Part shown: one piece after another, positions 15,673 to 24,948 of the stretch
How the letters are laid out: every line of letters begins with the position of its first letter
Numbering within the stretch: the stretch's first letter is position 1
Assembly: GCF_002286915.1 (NCBI RefSeq)
Contig: NZ_MVOG01000002.1
Span: 1-64,000, forward strand
Reading direction: 5' to 3'
Length of the DNA stretch: 64,000 bases
DNA from: Bifidobacterium italicum
Lineage (GTDB): Bacteria > Actinomycetota > Actinomycetes > Actinomycetales > Bifidobacteriaceae
The notes under the pieces: model-generated
Database searches by the model: none
Told to the model about the DNA's origin: nothing
The model's input: only the letters and a program-made list of their open reading frames with translations
Position numbers and translations under genes: made by a program

Positions 15673-16710
15673 TCAGATGCGCGCGAGGATGTCACGGCCG
15701 ACCTCATCGGTCGAACGCGCCGTCGAACCGAGCTCGGCGATATCCGCTTCGACCGCCGCGTCGATGCGCGCCGCGGCGTCGTCGAATCCGAGATGCCGCA
15801 GCAGCATCGCGGCCGACAGGATCGCGGCCGTCGGGTTCGCGATGCCCTTGCCGGCGATGTCCGGCGCCGAACCGTGGATCGGCTCGAACATCGACGGATA
15901 CTCGTCGATCGCGTTGATGCAGCCGGACGCCGAATAGCCGACGCCGCCGACGACGGCGCCCGCTTCATCGGTGAGGATGTCGCCGAAGAGGTTGTCGGTG
16001 AGGATGACGTCGAAACGCTGCGGATCGTTGACGAGGTAGATCGTGGCCGCGTCGATGTGGTTGTAGTCGTGCGTGACCTCCGGATACTCCTCGCCGACCT
16101 TGTCGACGATGCGCTGCCACATGTCGCCGGCGTTGACGAGCACGTTCTTCTTGTGCACGAGCGTCACATGCTTACGGCGCTTCATCGCCAGTTCGAACGC
16201 ATAGCGCACGACGCGTTCGACGCCGTAAGCCGTGTTGATCGAGACCTCGGTGGCCACTTCGTGCTCGGTGCCCTTGCGGATCGCGCCGCCGGCACCGCAG
16301 TACAGGCCTTCGGTGCCTTCGCGCACGACGACGAAGTCGATGTCGCCCGGCTCGGCGAGCGGCGACGTGACGCCCTGATACAGCTTCGACGGGCGCAGGT
16401 TCACATACTGGTCGAGCGCGAAACGCAGCTTGAGCAGCAGCCCGCGTTCGAGGACGCCTGCCTTGACGCGCGGATCACCGACCGCGCCCAGCAGGATCGC
16501 GTCGGTCTTCTTGATGGCCTCGAGGTCCTCGTCCGGCAGGATCTCGCCGTCGCGCAGATAGCGCTCGGCGCCCAGATCGAAGGGCACATAGTTGAATGCC
16601 GCCACGTCCGCGGCCGCCTTCTCCAGCGCCTGCTGTGCCCACGGGGTGACTTCCTTGCCGATGCCGTCGCCGGGGATGACGGCGATCGTGTACTGCTTGT
16701 GTTCGTTCAT
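15673..16710 (-). CDS. leuB: 3-Isopropylmalate dehydrogenase
   Basis: NAD-dependent oxidative decarboxylase of leucine biosynthesis: 3-isopropylmalate to 2-oxoisocaproate. It opens with [13 protein letters not shown]. Substrate and metal residues are seen in [18 protein letters not shown] and [14 protein letters not shown], and the NAD-side motif is [19 protein letters not shown]. Length 345 is typical. Start 16710 is chosen because the family begins at this Met; the upstream extension is unlike any family member. The ribosome site is weak. A 19-bp palindrome lies 73 bases upstream. No leuA, leuC or leuD gene is adjacent. Confidence 0.95.
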   Translation of the reverse strand: MNEHKQYTIAVIPGDGIGKEVTPWAQQALEKAAADVAAFNYVPFDLGAERYLRDGEILPDEDLEAIKKTDAILLGAVGDPRVKAGVLERGLLLKLRFALDQYVNLRPSKLYQGVTSPLAEPGDIDFVVVREGTEGLYCGAGGAIRKGTEHEVATEVSINTAYGVERVVRYAFELAMKRRKHVTLVHKKNVLVNAGDMWQRIVDKVGEEYPEVTHDYNHIDAATIYLVNDPQRFDVILTDNLFGDILTDEAGAVVGGVGYSASGCINAIDEYPSMFEPIHGSAPDIAGKGIANPTAAILSAAMLLRHLGFDDAAARIDAAVEADIAELGSTARSTDEVGRDILARI

Positions 16711-16782
16711 GACATGCGAGCGTACACGCGCGCGGACGGCGCGCATGCGGCACCGTTCATTCCGTGGACAGCGCCGCCGTTC

Positions 16783-16801
16783 GATTCCATATAGTGGAAT
16801 C
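16783..16801 (-). promoter_or_regulatory. Candidate operator upstream of leuB
   Basis: GATTCCATATAGTGGAATC is a 7-bp inverted repeat around a 5-base centre, 73 bases before the leuB ATG. It lies where a promoter would be expected and contains TATAT. A repressor acting there would tie leuB to leucine or amino-acid supply; the regulator is not in the window. Confidence 0.45.
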
Positions 16802-16848
16802 CCGATTGAGACGTCGTGCCGGCGGCCGTCGCGCCGGCACTGTCCACG

Positions 16849-19284
16849 TCATCGCACGGCCGATTCGAGCAGCTCCTCGGCGCCCATCGCCTCCAGACAC
16901 CATGCGTTCTCATAGCAGACGTCGCGCCACTGCTTGTAGCGTCCGGTGCCGCCGCCGTGCCCGGCCTCGACCTCGATCCTGATGAGCGCATCGAGCCCCG
17001 CAGCCTGCAGCCGCGCGACCCATTTGAGCGGTTCGACGACGAGGACGCGCGAATCGTTCATCGACGTCGTCACGAAGATCTTCGGATAGCGCGCCACGGC
17101 CTCTCCGTCGCGCCACACGGCATGTGCCGCTCCATCGGCGGCCGGCTCCGGCATCGGCGCGTTCTCGTACGGCGAATAGTCGCGCATGTAGCGGTAGGCC
17201 TCGGCGTCGTGCAGCGGATCGCCCCACTCGTCCCATTCGGTCACCGTCAACGGCAGCGACGGGTCGAGCATCGTCGTCAGCGCGTCGACGAACGGCACAT
17301 CCGCCTCGATGCCGGCGTAGCGTTCCGGCGCCATGTTCGCGACGGCGCCCATCAGCAGGCCGCCCGCCGATCCGCCGTTCGCGACGGTGCGCGCCGGGTC
17401 GGCGAGACCGCAGTCCTGCAGCGCGGCGGTCACGTCGACGAAATCCTCGAATGTGTGCTTCTTGCGCAGACGACGGCCATTCTCATACCATGCGCGGCCC
17501 ATCTCGCCGCCGCCGCGCACATGCGGCACCGCATACAGCACGCCGCGGTCGAGCAGGCTCAGCCGCGCGATCGAGAACCCCGGATCGGAACTGATCTCAT
17601 AGGCGCCGTAGCCGATGACGAACATCGGCATACGCCCGCGCATCGCGTCACGCCGGTAGACGAGGGAGACGGGGATGCGTTCACCGTCGCGCGCCGTCAC
17701 CCAGACGCGGCGTTCCGCATAATCGCGCGGATCGTAGCCGCCGAGCACCGTCGCCTCCTTGAGCAGCACATCGGCGCCGTCGCGCGTGTCGAGCTCGTGC
17801 AGCTCGCCGGGACGCGTGTAGCTCGTGAACAGGTAGCGCATGCGCGGCGCGTCATACGAGGGATTGCCGGTCGTGCCGATCGAATAGAGCCGTCCCGCCT
17901 CGCCGTCGAAGCCGTCCAACGCCGGCGCCGGCACGTCCCGCGGCGTCCAGTCGCCGTCGAGCGCCGGCGGCGTGACCGCCTCGAAGCGCCACGGCCTGCC
18001 GTGGAGGAAGTCGTCGGCTGCGGCGTCCTTGCCCATGACGGCGAGACGAGGCAGACCGTCGGCGCGGTAGGACAATGCGACGAAATGCCGATGCAGCGCG
18101 ATGCCGTCGATCGCCAGACCGCGCACGCCGCGCAGCAGCTGCGGGTTGCGCGGGTCGTCGAACGGCGTGCCGACCGGCATCGCCGACGCCCCCTCGATGA
18201 CGGCGTCGCCGAGTTCGCAGCCGTACGGCGATCCGCATGCGATCATCGTACCGTCGCCGAGCGCGTACGGCGCGGCGTGCGCGCGCATGTCGATGACGTC
18301 GATCTCGAAGTTCGGGTTCGTCGCGTTGTGGTAGACGACGGCGACCGGCACGTCCTCGCCGCGCTCGCCGGCGCCTTCGAAGGTCGCGAAGCTCACGTCG
18401 TACTCGACACCCTCCCGGCGCGGAATGAACGGCGTGAACTCGCCCTCCGGGTCGCTCACCGGCAGCATCAGCACCTCGCTCGTCGTCTTCGAGCCGGTGC
18501 CGATCACCAGATGCCGTTCGTCGAAGGACACACCGATGCCGGTCCAGAAGCGTTCGTCCTCCTCACGGTAGACGTCCACATCGTCGGCGACATCGGTGCC
18601 CACCTTATGCCGGCGGATGAGCCACGGCCGCTGCGCCTCGTCGAGCACCGTGTAGAACACGTAGCGCGCGTCCGGAGTGAAGCAGGCGGCCGCGATGCCT
18701 TCGAAGCGTTCAGGCAGCTCGCGCCCGGTCGCGATCTCGCGGATCGTGAAATCGTATCGTTCGTCGCCGTTCGTGTCGACGCCGAGCAGCAACCAGCGGC
18801 CGTCCTTGCTGATATCCATGCCGCCGATGCGGTAGAAGTCATGGCTTTGCGCCTCGACGTTCGCGTCGAGGATGACCTGTTCGCCCTCGAGCTCCCCCGG
18901 ACGCTGCGTCGCATCGATTTCCGGCGGGTTCCAGTCGTCCTCGTCGCACACCGGCAGGCGGCACTGCACCGCGTACTGCTTGCCCTCCTGCGTACGCGCG
19001 TAGTACCAATAGCCGTCCATGCGCGTCGGCACCGACATGTCGGTCTCCTGGACATGCGAACGGAATTCCTCGAAGAGCCGGTCGCGCAACGGTCCCAGAT
19101 GCGCCATGCGCGATTCGGTGTATGCGTTCTCGTCGGCCACGTACTGCTTGAGACGCGGCGACTCCTTGTCCCTCATCCACTCGTAGGGGTCGACGAAGAC
19201 GTCGTCGTGGAAGTTGCGTTCGCTGTCGATCCGCGCGGCCTGCGGCGCCGGGATGGCCGCCTGCGCGTTCTGCTCGTTGGTCAT
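16849..19284 (-). CDS. ptrB: Oligopeptidase B-type prolyl oligopeptidase (S9A)
   Basis: Cytoplasmic serine peptidase that cuts short peptides, in this subfamily after basic residues. A seven-bladed propeller (about 80-430) is followed by an alpha/beta hydrolase domain. The nucleophile is in GGSAGGLLMG, the acid in MNDSRVLVVEPLKW and the His in VEAGHGGGTGRYKQW. DPYEWMRD near the N-terminus is typical of the family. The start at 19284 gives 811 residues, in line with a 700-aa family plus insertions. The reading frame stays open for about 94 more codons upstream, but that part runs through repeat DNA and is not believable as protein. Confidence 0.9.
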   Translation of the reverse strand: MTNEQNAQAAIPAPQAARIDSERNFHDDVFVDPYEWMRDKESPRLKQYVADENAYTESRMAHLGPLRDRLFEEFRSHVQETDMSVPTRMDGYWYYARTQEGKQYAVQCRLPVCDEDDWNPPEIDATQRPGELEGEQVILDANVEAQSHDFYRIGGMDISKDGRWLLLGVDTNGDERYDFTIREIATGRELPERFEGIAAACFTPDARYVFYTVLDEAQRPWLIRRHKVGTDVADDVDVYREEDERFWTGIGVSFDERHLVIGTGSKTTSEVLMLPVSDPEGEFTPFIPRREGVEYDVSFATFEGAGERGEDVPVAVVYHNATNPNFEIDVIDMRAHAAPYALGDGTMIACGSPYGCELGDAVIEGASAMPVGTPFDDPRNPQLLRGVRGLAIDGIALHRHFVALSYRADGLPRLAVMGKDAAADDFLHGRPWRFEAVTPPALDGDWTPRDVPAPALDGFDGEAGRLYSIGTTGNPSYDAPRMRYLFTSYTRPGELHELDTRDGADVLLKEATVLGGYDPRDYAERRVWVTARDGERIPVSLVYRRDAMRGRMPMFVIGYGAYEISSDPGFSIARLSLLDRGVLYAVPHVRGGGEMGRAWYENGRRLRKKHTFEDFVDVTAALQDCGLADPARTVANGGSAGGLLMGAVANMAPERYAGIEADVPFVDALTTMLDPSLPLTVTEWDEWGDPLHDAEAYRYMRDYSPYENAPMPEPAADGAAHAVWRDGEAVARYPKIFVTTSMNDSRVLVVEPLKWVARLQAAGLDALIRIEVEAGHGGGTGRYKQWRDVCYENAWCLEAMGAEELLESAVR

Positions 19285-19468
19285 GCGCCGATTATACGCA
19301 CGCATGCGCCCCGTCCGGCCAAGATCTAGGAGAACCATGGAGCCAGGGCGCGCGCCGGCATCCATCACCGCGCCCGGCGTGGGTCTCCATGCGGCGTCCA
19401 CCCACGTTGAGCGCAAGATGTACGCGTAGGTGATCAGGTAGTCGTCAACCATACCGCCAGACGAGCGC

Positions 19469-19595
19469 ATCTGCGCTGAGGGGGAGCAACATCGCGGCCC
19501 GGACCAAGTACGCCCACCAGTTTCCGCCATTTTCCAACACCCCAAACACCCCATACCCGACCCCAACCACGATGATGCTCCCCCTCAACGCAAAT
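19469..19595. repeat. MITE-like element 2
   Basis: Bounded by ATCTGCGCTGAGGGGGAGCA starting at 19469 and the inverted sequence ending at 19595, with a C-rich AT-containing centre that does not code. Its right end, inverted, matches the left end of the element at 7438-7560 (26 of 30 bases). Together with the terminator at 19778-19820 it accounts for most of the gap 19285-19824. Confidence 0.6.
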
Positions 19596-19777
19596 ACCGC
19601 CTCCACCCCACCCATAAACCCCATTCCGCTCACCACGCCCTCTTCACACACCGACCGCCGCAATCCTCCACGGCATACCGGAAAGACATATGAGATGCGC
19701 CTGCCGGTTCCGAGCCCCGCTCACCCGGCGTGCGGATACGTGCGTACAACGGCATCAAGAACACCGCCCCGTGCCCG

Positions 19778-19820
19778 GTGGGGCGTTGCCGCGCGCATGT
19801 TGTGCGCGGCAACGCCCCAC
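19778..19820 (-). terminator. GC-rich hairpin after the App1-like phosphatase gene
   Basis: A 17-base arm (19778-19794) pairs perfectly with 19804-19820. It begins 5 bases past the stop codon on the minus strand. No T-run. Confidence 0.6.
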
Positions 19821-19824
19821 ACCG

Positions 19825-21249
19825 TCAGACGAACTGCTCGAGGTACGGCAGCATCGTCTTCATCATGTTCGCGCCGGTCGCGCCGGTGAACACCGGCACG
19901 TCGGTGTCCGGCACCGGCTGCGTCGTCGCGAAGCCGGTCATCGACACGAGTCCGCCGCCCGCCTCACGCGGCGACAGCTGCCGGATGCCGATCGCGAGCA
20001 CGCGTCCCGGATACCGGCGCACGATCTGCGCGTACGTCGTCGGATCCTTCTGCCCGTCGTCGCCGATCAGGATGAACTTCATGTCCGGGAAGTCCTCCAT
20101 CAGCTGTTCGGCGTATTCGAGCTTGTGCTGCACGCCGGAGGGTACGAAGGTCTTCGGTCTGGGGTCGAGGTCGCGCAGCAGCAGCGGGCCGTCCGGGAAC
20201 CCGTAGTCGGTGATGAATCCGCGGATCTGGCTTTCTACGTTCCACGGCGACGTAGAAAGATAGAAGAACGGCGCATTCGGGAACATCGCGCGAATCTTGT
20301 TGTACATCACCGCCATGCCCGGCACCGACGCGCGCTTGTGCGGCGACAGCAGCAGCATGTTGTAGGCGGCCTTCCACACGGTCGGCACCTGCGTGACCAT
20401 GATCGTGTCGTCCACGTCGGAGATGACGCCGACCTTCGTGTCGCTCGGGATCGTGAACAGCTCCGCTTCGACCGGCGGCCGGCGCGGCACCATGCAGCTG
20501 ATCGTGTGGATGCCCGGCCGCAGCCGGTGTTCGGCGAGCAGGTCGAGGTAGCCCGCCGAGTCGGAGATCGAGTAGTCCATCGTCTGGCTGCGCGAGGGGT
20601 CCATCGGATCGTAGACCTCCATCGTGCCGACCTGCACCGTCTTGAGCGGCACGTCGTCGATGTCGATGCGCACGCGTTCATGCGCCGCCGGCACTTCGAG
20701 CATCGCGTGGATGCCGCGCATCGGCGTATGCGGCTTGGCGCGCGTCGGCGCGTAGATCGTGCGGCAGACGAGGCGCGAATACTCCTCGGTGCCGTATCCG
20801 ACGTACGACTTGACGCTCGGGAACCAGTTGAGACGCCGCACGAGCGACGTCGAGACCTTGATCCACACGCCGAACGCGGCGATGACGACCTTGCGCGCGA
20901 GCGCCTTGACCGGGTTCGTCATATGCAGCCGACGTCGACGCACGAAGCGTCGGCGCGACACGCCGGACGCGATCTCGCCGAGCGGCACGGCGACCGTCGG
21001 CATGTCATCGGTCGCCGTCGCCGCCGACGTCGTGCGCAGCGCGACGGCGGCCGGTGCGGCGTCGCCGTCCTCCTGCGCCGTAAGCGCCGCGAGCGTGGCG
21101 TCATCCTCGACGAGTTCGGCGTCGGGCGTTGCCGTGCCGCGTACACGGCGCACGCCGGTGCGACCTTCGCGCTCGATTTCGTTCAGCGCGCGGTCAAGCA
21201 GCCGTTTCGTCGCCCGCAGCCGTCGTTCCGATGCTTCCGGATCGCTCAT
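19825..21249 (-). CDS. App1-like phosphatidate phosphatase domain protein (DUF2183)
   Basis: 474-residue protein with a HAD-like phosphatase core. The catalytic motif is VISDVDDTIMVT (near 268), followed by STSPWNVESQIRGFI and the metal motif ILIGDDGQKDP. These are hallmarks of App1/DUF2183 proteins, whose yeast member hydrolyses phosphatidic acid. The first 110 residues are charged and low in complexity, with RRRFVRRRR just before a weakly hydrophobic stretch, so membrane association is possible. I prefer the ATG at 21249, with AAGGAAG upstream, over an ATG at 21264. It is followed by a strong hairpin, and gcvH lies just upstream on the same strand. The bacterial substrate is unproven. Confidence 0.82.
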   Translation of the reverse strand: MSDPEASERRLRATKRLLDRALNEIEREGRTGVRRVRGTATPDAELVEDDATLAALTAQEDGDAAPAAVALRTTSAATATDDMPTVAVPLGEIASGVSRRRFVRRRRLHMTNPVKALARKVVIAAFGVWIKVSTSLVRRLNWFPSVKSYVGYGTEEYSRLVCRTIYAPTRAKPHTPMRGIHAMLEVPAAHERVRIDIDDVPLKTVQVGTMEVYDPMDPSRSQTMDYSISDSAGYLDLLAEHRLRPGIHTISCMVPRRPPVEAELFTIPSDTKVGVISDVDDTIMVTQVPTVWKAAYNMLLLSPHKRASVPGMAVMYNKIRAMFPNAPFFYLSTSPWNVESQIRGFITDYGFPDGPLLLRDLDPRPKTFVPSGVQHKLEYAEQLMEDFPDMKFILIGDDGQKDPTTYAQIVRRYPGRVLAIGIRQLSPREAGGGLVSMTGFATTQPVPDTDVPVFTGATGANMMKTMLPYLEQFV

Positions 21250-21318
21250 GTCAGCTTCCTTCATTCCCTATGTATATATGCGTCCGCATGCGTGCGCCAT
21301 GGCCGGACGCCGCCGTTA

Positions 21319-21720
21319 TTATTTCCTGATGACGGCCGCGTATTCGTCCGCGCTCAGCAGCTCGGGGACGTCGTCGTCGAGCTCGATCTTGACGAGCCAG
21401 CCTTCGCCGTAGGGGTCGTCGTTGATGATCGCGGCGTCGTCCTCGGCTTCGTGGTTGACGTATTTCACGGTGCCGGCGACGGGGCTGATGACCGGTTCGA
21501 CGGCCTTCGCCGATTCGATCTGCATGAGCTCATCGCCGGCCTCCACGCGCGTGCCGACCTGCGGCAGGTCGACGAACACGATGTCGCCCATGCGTTCGGC
21601 CGCGTATTCGGTGATGCCGATGACGGCCGGTTCGACCGAGTCGTCCACCCACACATGGTCCTCGCTGTACTGCAGATGCCGCGGGATGTCGAGCCTGTCC
21701 GCCTGTTCCTCCTGTGCCAT
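21319..21720 (-). CDS. gcvH: Glycine cleavage system H protein-like lipoyl carrier
   Basis: Small lipoyl-carrier protein (133 aa) with the H-protein fold. The lipoylated lysine is in IESAKAVEP, and the family marks DHVWVDDSV at the N-terminus and YGEGWLVKIEL at the C-terminus are intact. In the complete system H shuttles the aminomethyl group of glycine between P, T and L proteins, but none of those genes is nearby. The window also encodes a lipoate ligase, so the carrier is likely lipoylated. The start at 21720 has GAGG a few bases upstream. As an orphan it may carry methylamine for another enzyme or have a different lipoyl role. Confidence 0.92.
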   Translation of the reverse strand: MAQEEQADRLDIPRHLQYSEDHVWVDDSVEPAVIGITEYAAERMGDIVFVDLPQVGTRVEAGDELMQIESAKAVEPVISPVAGTVKYVNHEAEDDAAIINDDPYGEGWLVKIELDDDVPELLSADEYAAVIRK

Positions 21721-21865
21721 GATTGCCTCATTTCCTTGAGTTGTTGTGGATTTCCTGCGCTGTTCGCGCTCCCGTGGTCCGCGTCGGCCGTATGGCGGCG
21801 ACACGGACGCCGTTGACGCCATTATGCCAGCTTGCGCCGCTGCCGACGGCCGCCGGCGCCCTCGT

Positions 21866-22936
21866 TCAGATCTGCCGGCCGTACCATTCCTCGATCATGA
21901 CGCGCGCGATCGTCGCGTTGCCCGGCGCCTCGACCTGTCCGGTCACGAGCAGCTCGGTGTATTCGTCGCGCGTCACCCATCGCGCGTCGGCGACCTCCTC
22001 GCCGTCCACCCTCACGTCGGTGTTGAGCGCCTGTCCCTTGAACCCCATCATCAGCGAGATCTTGTACGGCCACGGCTGCGATCCCAGATATTTGACCTCG
22101 CCGACGCGGATGCCCGTCTCCTCGAACGTTTCGCGCCTGCACGCGTGTTCGAGGTTCTCTCCCGCCTCGACGAATCCGGCGGACACCGAGTACAGCAACG
22201 GGTTCTTCCACGCCTTGTTGTGCTGGATGAGCAGCCGGTCCTGCGCGTCGACGACCGTCATGATGACGGCCGGCTCCACGCGCGGGAACAGCAGCCTGAA
22301 GTCATCGTCGGCGTTCGTGCACCGCTGCGCCCATCCGCTCATCGCCTGCTCGACCGGATATCCGCAGTGCGGGCAGTGCCGTTGGTAGGCGAACCAGTTC
22401 GACAGGGCGAGCATCGTCGTCGCCTGCCCGATCTCCCGCGCCGACGCGCGCGGCGCGAATCCGCGCAGATCGACCCAGTCGAAGCGCGCGACCGCCGATG
22501 CGAAGATGCCGTCATGCGCGGCGTGCGCGTCGCCCATGTCGTCGAAGTCGTCGTCGACGTGCCGCGCGGCGCCGTCTCCGGGCGTCTCGTGCGCGACGTC
22601 GGTCAGGTCGAGCGCGACGACGTGCTTCGGCGTCGCTCCCGCGTAGGAGCCGAGGTAGATCGCCTTGACCTCGGGATGGTGCGGCAGCGCGTCGGCGACG
22701 TATCGTCCGGGCAATGTCGCGAGCCGCATATGCGCGGCCGACTGCCGTACGAGCGCGCGCTGCCCGAAGGGCACTGCGAGCAGTCCCGCGCGCGTGAGCA
22801 CGACGCTCGTGCCCGCTTCGCGCAGCACGTCGTCGATGAGTCGCGGGTCGGCGCGTCGTTCCACGCCGTAATCGATGTCGCCCTGTGCGAGCGGCAGGTA
22901 CGGCAGCGCCTGCGTCAATGCGAGCGATGAGAACAT
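21866..22936 (-). CDS. nudC: NADH pyrophosphatase (NudC-type Nudix hydrolase)
   Basis: Hydrolyses NADH to NMNH and AMP; NudC enzymes also remove NAD caps from RNA. A zinc-ribbon start (CPHCGYP) is followed by the Nudix box GFVEAGENLEHACRRETFEETGI-type signature and SQPWPYKIS, the NudC variant of SQPWPFP, 17-20 residues after it. The second zinc pair is incomplete (a single Cys in QRCTN), as in several actinobacterial members. I chose the ATG at 22936 because GAGGAG lies 9 bases before it; in-frame ATGs at 22945 and 22942 and a longer open frame exist. Length is then 356 residues, longer than the E. coli 257 because of an extended N-terminal domain. Confidence 0.9.
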   Translation of the reverse strand: MFSSLALTQALPYLPLAQGDIDYGVERRADPRLIDDVLREAGTSVVLTRAGLLAVPFGQRALVRQSAAHMRLATLPGRYVADALPHHPEVKAIYLGSYAGATPKHVVALDLTDVAHETPGDGAARHVDDDFDDMGDAHAAHDGIFASAVARFDWVDLRGFAPRASAREIGQATTMLALSNWFAYQRHCPHCGYPVEQAMSGWAQRCTNADDDFRLLFPRVEPAVIMTVVDAQDRLLIQHNKAWKNPLLYSVSAGFVEAGENLEHACRRETFEETGIRVGEVKYLGSQPWPYKISLMMGFKGQALNTDVRVDGEEVADARWVTRDEYTELLVTGQVEAPGNATIARVMIEEWYGRQI

Positions 22937-23161
22937 CGGCATCATCTCCTCGGGACCGTCTCCGGTCGTCGTCTTCTCCGTCGGGGACGTCACCTCCGCA
23001 GCCGGCCGGCAAGCCCCCTCCCCTCCACTGTAGGCCACGCCGCCGTATGACGGCGCCGCGAAGGCTACGCGTTGCGCGATACGGTCTGCGCCGCCGGCCG
23101 ATATTCCGCCGTAGGCCGCAGTCAACGCCCGCATGCACGGCCCGCGACCTTCGTCGTCGGC

Positions 23162-24031
23162 CTACCTGTTCTCGTCGACGGCGCGCGGCACGCGCGCGAT
23201 GAGGTCGAGCAGCGCGTCCGCCACGATCTGCGGCCGTTCCCACGCACTGAAGTGCCCGCAATCCTCGATCTCGGTGACGACGACGTCGGCGTGCGTCATC
23301 GCGTCCGCGATCGGCCGCATGACCTTCGGGCTGCTCGACGGATCGTCGAGCCCGCAGATGACGGCCGCCGGCGCCTCGATCCGCGCGAACTGGTCGTTGA
23401 GGTCGGGGCGCCCGGCCGCCATCAGTTCGCGCCATGCGACGCCCGCCGGCTGCTGTTCGCGGATCCATGCGCCGAACTGCTTGATGTAGGCCTGCGAACG
23501 CTTGACGCTCGAATCGCCGGGGTGCACGTCGGTGAAGAACATGACCGGTTCGGTCGTGTGCCGTTCGACGCATTCACGCGCGATCTGCACACGGTTCTCG
23601 CGCGCCTTTTCGCTGTCGGCGTCGCCTTTCGTGTCGAGCAGCGCGATGCCGGCGACCGTCTCGGGATGCCGCCGCTGGATGTCGAGGACGACGTATCCGC
23701 CCATCGACAGCCCCGCCCAAATCGCCTGCCCATAGCCGGCCGCGTGCAGCAGCTCGACGTAGGCGTCGGCGATCAGGTCCAGCGCCTGCGGATACGCCCC
23801 ATCGGCGGCGATCTCGCCGCTGTCCTGCGGCGTCGGGACCGGCGACGCACCGGCCCCCGGCATGTCGGGCGCCCAGATCGGGAACTGTGCGAGCTCCTGC
23901 GCGTCCGTCGTCTCCATCAACGCCGTCGCGCAGCGGTCCCACATCCTGTGGTCGACCGGGAATCCGTGCACGAGGACGAGCGGCATCCCCTCGCCGTCCC
24001 TGTAGATGTGGTTTTCGATCGTCAGCGTCAT
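23162..24031 (-). CDS. Alpha/beta-fold hydrolase
   Basis: 289-residue hydrolase with an intact catalytic triad: the nucleophile elbow GLSMGGY (near 107-113), an acid in ICGLDDPSS, and the His in CGHFSAWERP. The oxyanion segment is VLVHGFPVDHRMW. It most resembles small esterases or pimeloyl-ester and haloperoxidase-type hydrolases, and the substrate cannot be named. There is no signal peptide. Its 3' end lies 225 bases beyond the nudC start, and the DUF4916 gene lies just upstream on the same strand, so the two may form a short operon. Confidence 0.85.
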   Translation of the reverse strand: MTLTIENHIYRDGEGMPLVLVHGFPVDHRMWDRCATALMETTDAQELAQFPIWAPDMPGAGASPVPTPQDSGEIAADGAYPQALDLIADAYVELLHAAGYGQAIWAGLSMGGYVVLDIQRRHPETVAGIALLDTKGDADSEKARENRVQIARECVERHTTEPVMFFTDVHPGDSSVKRSQAYIKQFGAWIREQQPAGVAWRELMAAGRPDLNDQFARIEAPAAVICGLDDPSSSPKVMRPIADAMTHADVVVTEIEDCGHFSAWERPQIVADALLDLIARVPRAVDENR

Positions 24032-24097
24032 CCTTGCGTCTCCTTGTCCGCGTCCGCCATGTCGTGCACGCCCGCCGCCGGTGCCGTCACGATCGCG

Positions 24098-24733
24098 TCA
24101 CAGCCCCGCCCATGCGAGCGCCTGCCGCACAATATAGTCGTGGCCGTCGCTCATCTGCCCGAGGAATTCGTCGAAGGCGTCCGAGCGCGGATCGACCCAT
24201 TCGACGTCGAGCGTCTCGTCCTGGGGTTTGCAATCGCCGGCGATCGGCACGATGTAGCACAACGCGATCGCGTGCTGCCGCTCGTCGTGGTACGGCGAGA
24301 CGCCGGGCGTCGGGAAGAACTCGGCGACGGTGAACGGCGTCAGTCCCTGCGGCAGCACCGGCAGCGCGATGTCGCCGAGGTCCTTCGCAACGTTGCGCGC
24401 GATCGCCTCGCGGATCGTCTCATGGTAGAGCACGCGGCCCGCGATGAGCGTGCGTTCGACGACCGTGCCGCCGTCGGAGACGCGCAGCAGCGAGCCGATG
24501 CTCGTCACGCGGCCGAAGTCGTCGACGCGCACCGGCACGACCTCCACGTATGCGACCGGCATCTCGCGGCGCACGCGGCCGAGTTCGCGTTCGTCGATCC
24601 ATCCGGGGGGCGTGACGCGCCCCGAACCACGCGCCCGGGTGAAGTCCTCGGGTGTGATGTGGTCGAACTCGCCTCGGCGACGCCCCGCGTCGTAATCGTC
24701 GTCGTCCGGCACTTCGTCATTCAGAACTGGCAT
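24098..24733 (-). CDS. DUF4916 / Nudix-like protein
   Basis: 211-residue protein of an actinobacterial family related to Nudix hydrolases. Recognisable segments are GWIDERELGRVRREMP, SLLRVSDGGTVVERTLIAGR, VLYHETIREAI, PFTVAEFFPTPGVSPYHD and QHAIALCYIVPI. The classic Nudix box with its REUXEE core is not seen, so catalytic activity of the usual kind is doubtful. The first 40 residues are acidic and variable. The alpha/beta hydrolase gene follows after 66 bases on the same strand. Function unknown. Confidence 0.75.
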   Translation of the reverse strand: MPVLNDEVPDDDDYDAGRRRGEFDHITPEDFTRARGSGRVTPPGWIDERELGRVRREMPVAYVEVVPVRVDDFGRVTSIGSLLRVSDGGTVVERTLIAGRVLYHETIREAIARNVAKDLGDIALPVLPQGLTPFTVAEFFPTPGVSPYHDERQHAIALCYIVPIAGDCKPQDETLDVEWVDPRSDAFDEFLGQMSDGHDYIVRQALAWAGL

Positions 24734-24948
24734 GTACCCATTATCGATGCGCGCGGGGTCCGCATGGAAGCGGCGTGTCGGAGCCGCCCCGCAACGCGGG
24801 GTGACGGTATCCGACGCGCGCCGGATCGCCCGCGATTACCCCGCTGGCTGATTCGGGGGCGTTCGCGCGCGTTTGTGGAATGCTGGAGGAGGCGATGCGG
24901 TTGTGCATAGCAGCCGCATCGAATACGAACGTCATTAAGGAGACCACC

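Noticed and set aside
19285-19566. N-terminal extension of the oligopeptidase B gene
   Set aside because: The open frame continues but runs through the MITE-like element, has no similarity to the family and lacks a ribosome site; MTNEQNAQ at 19284 is the expected start.
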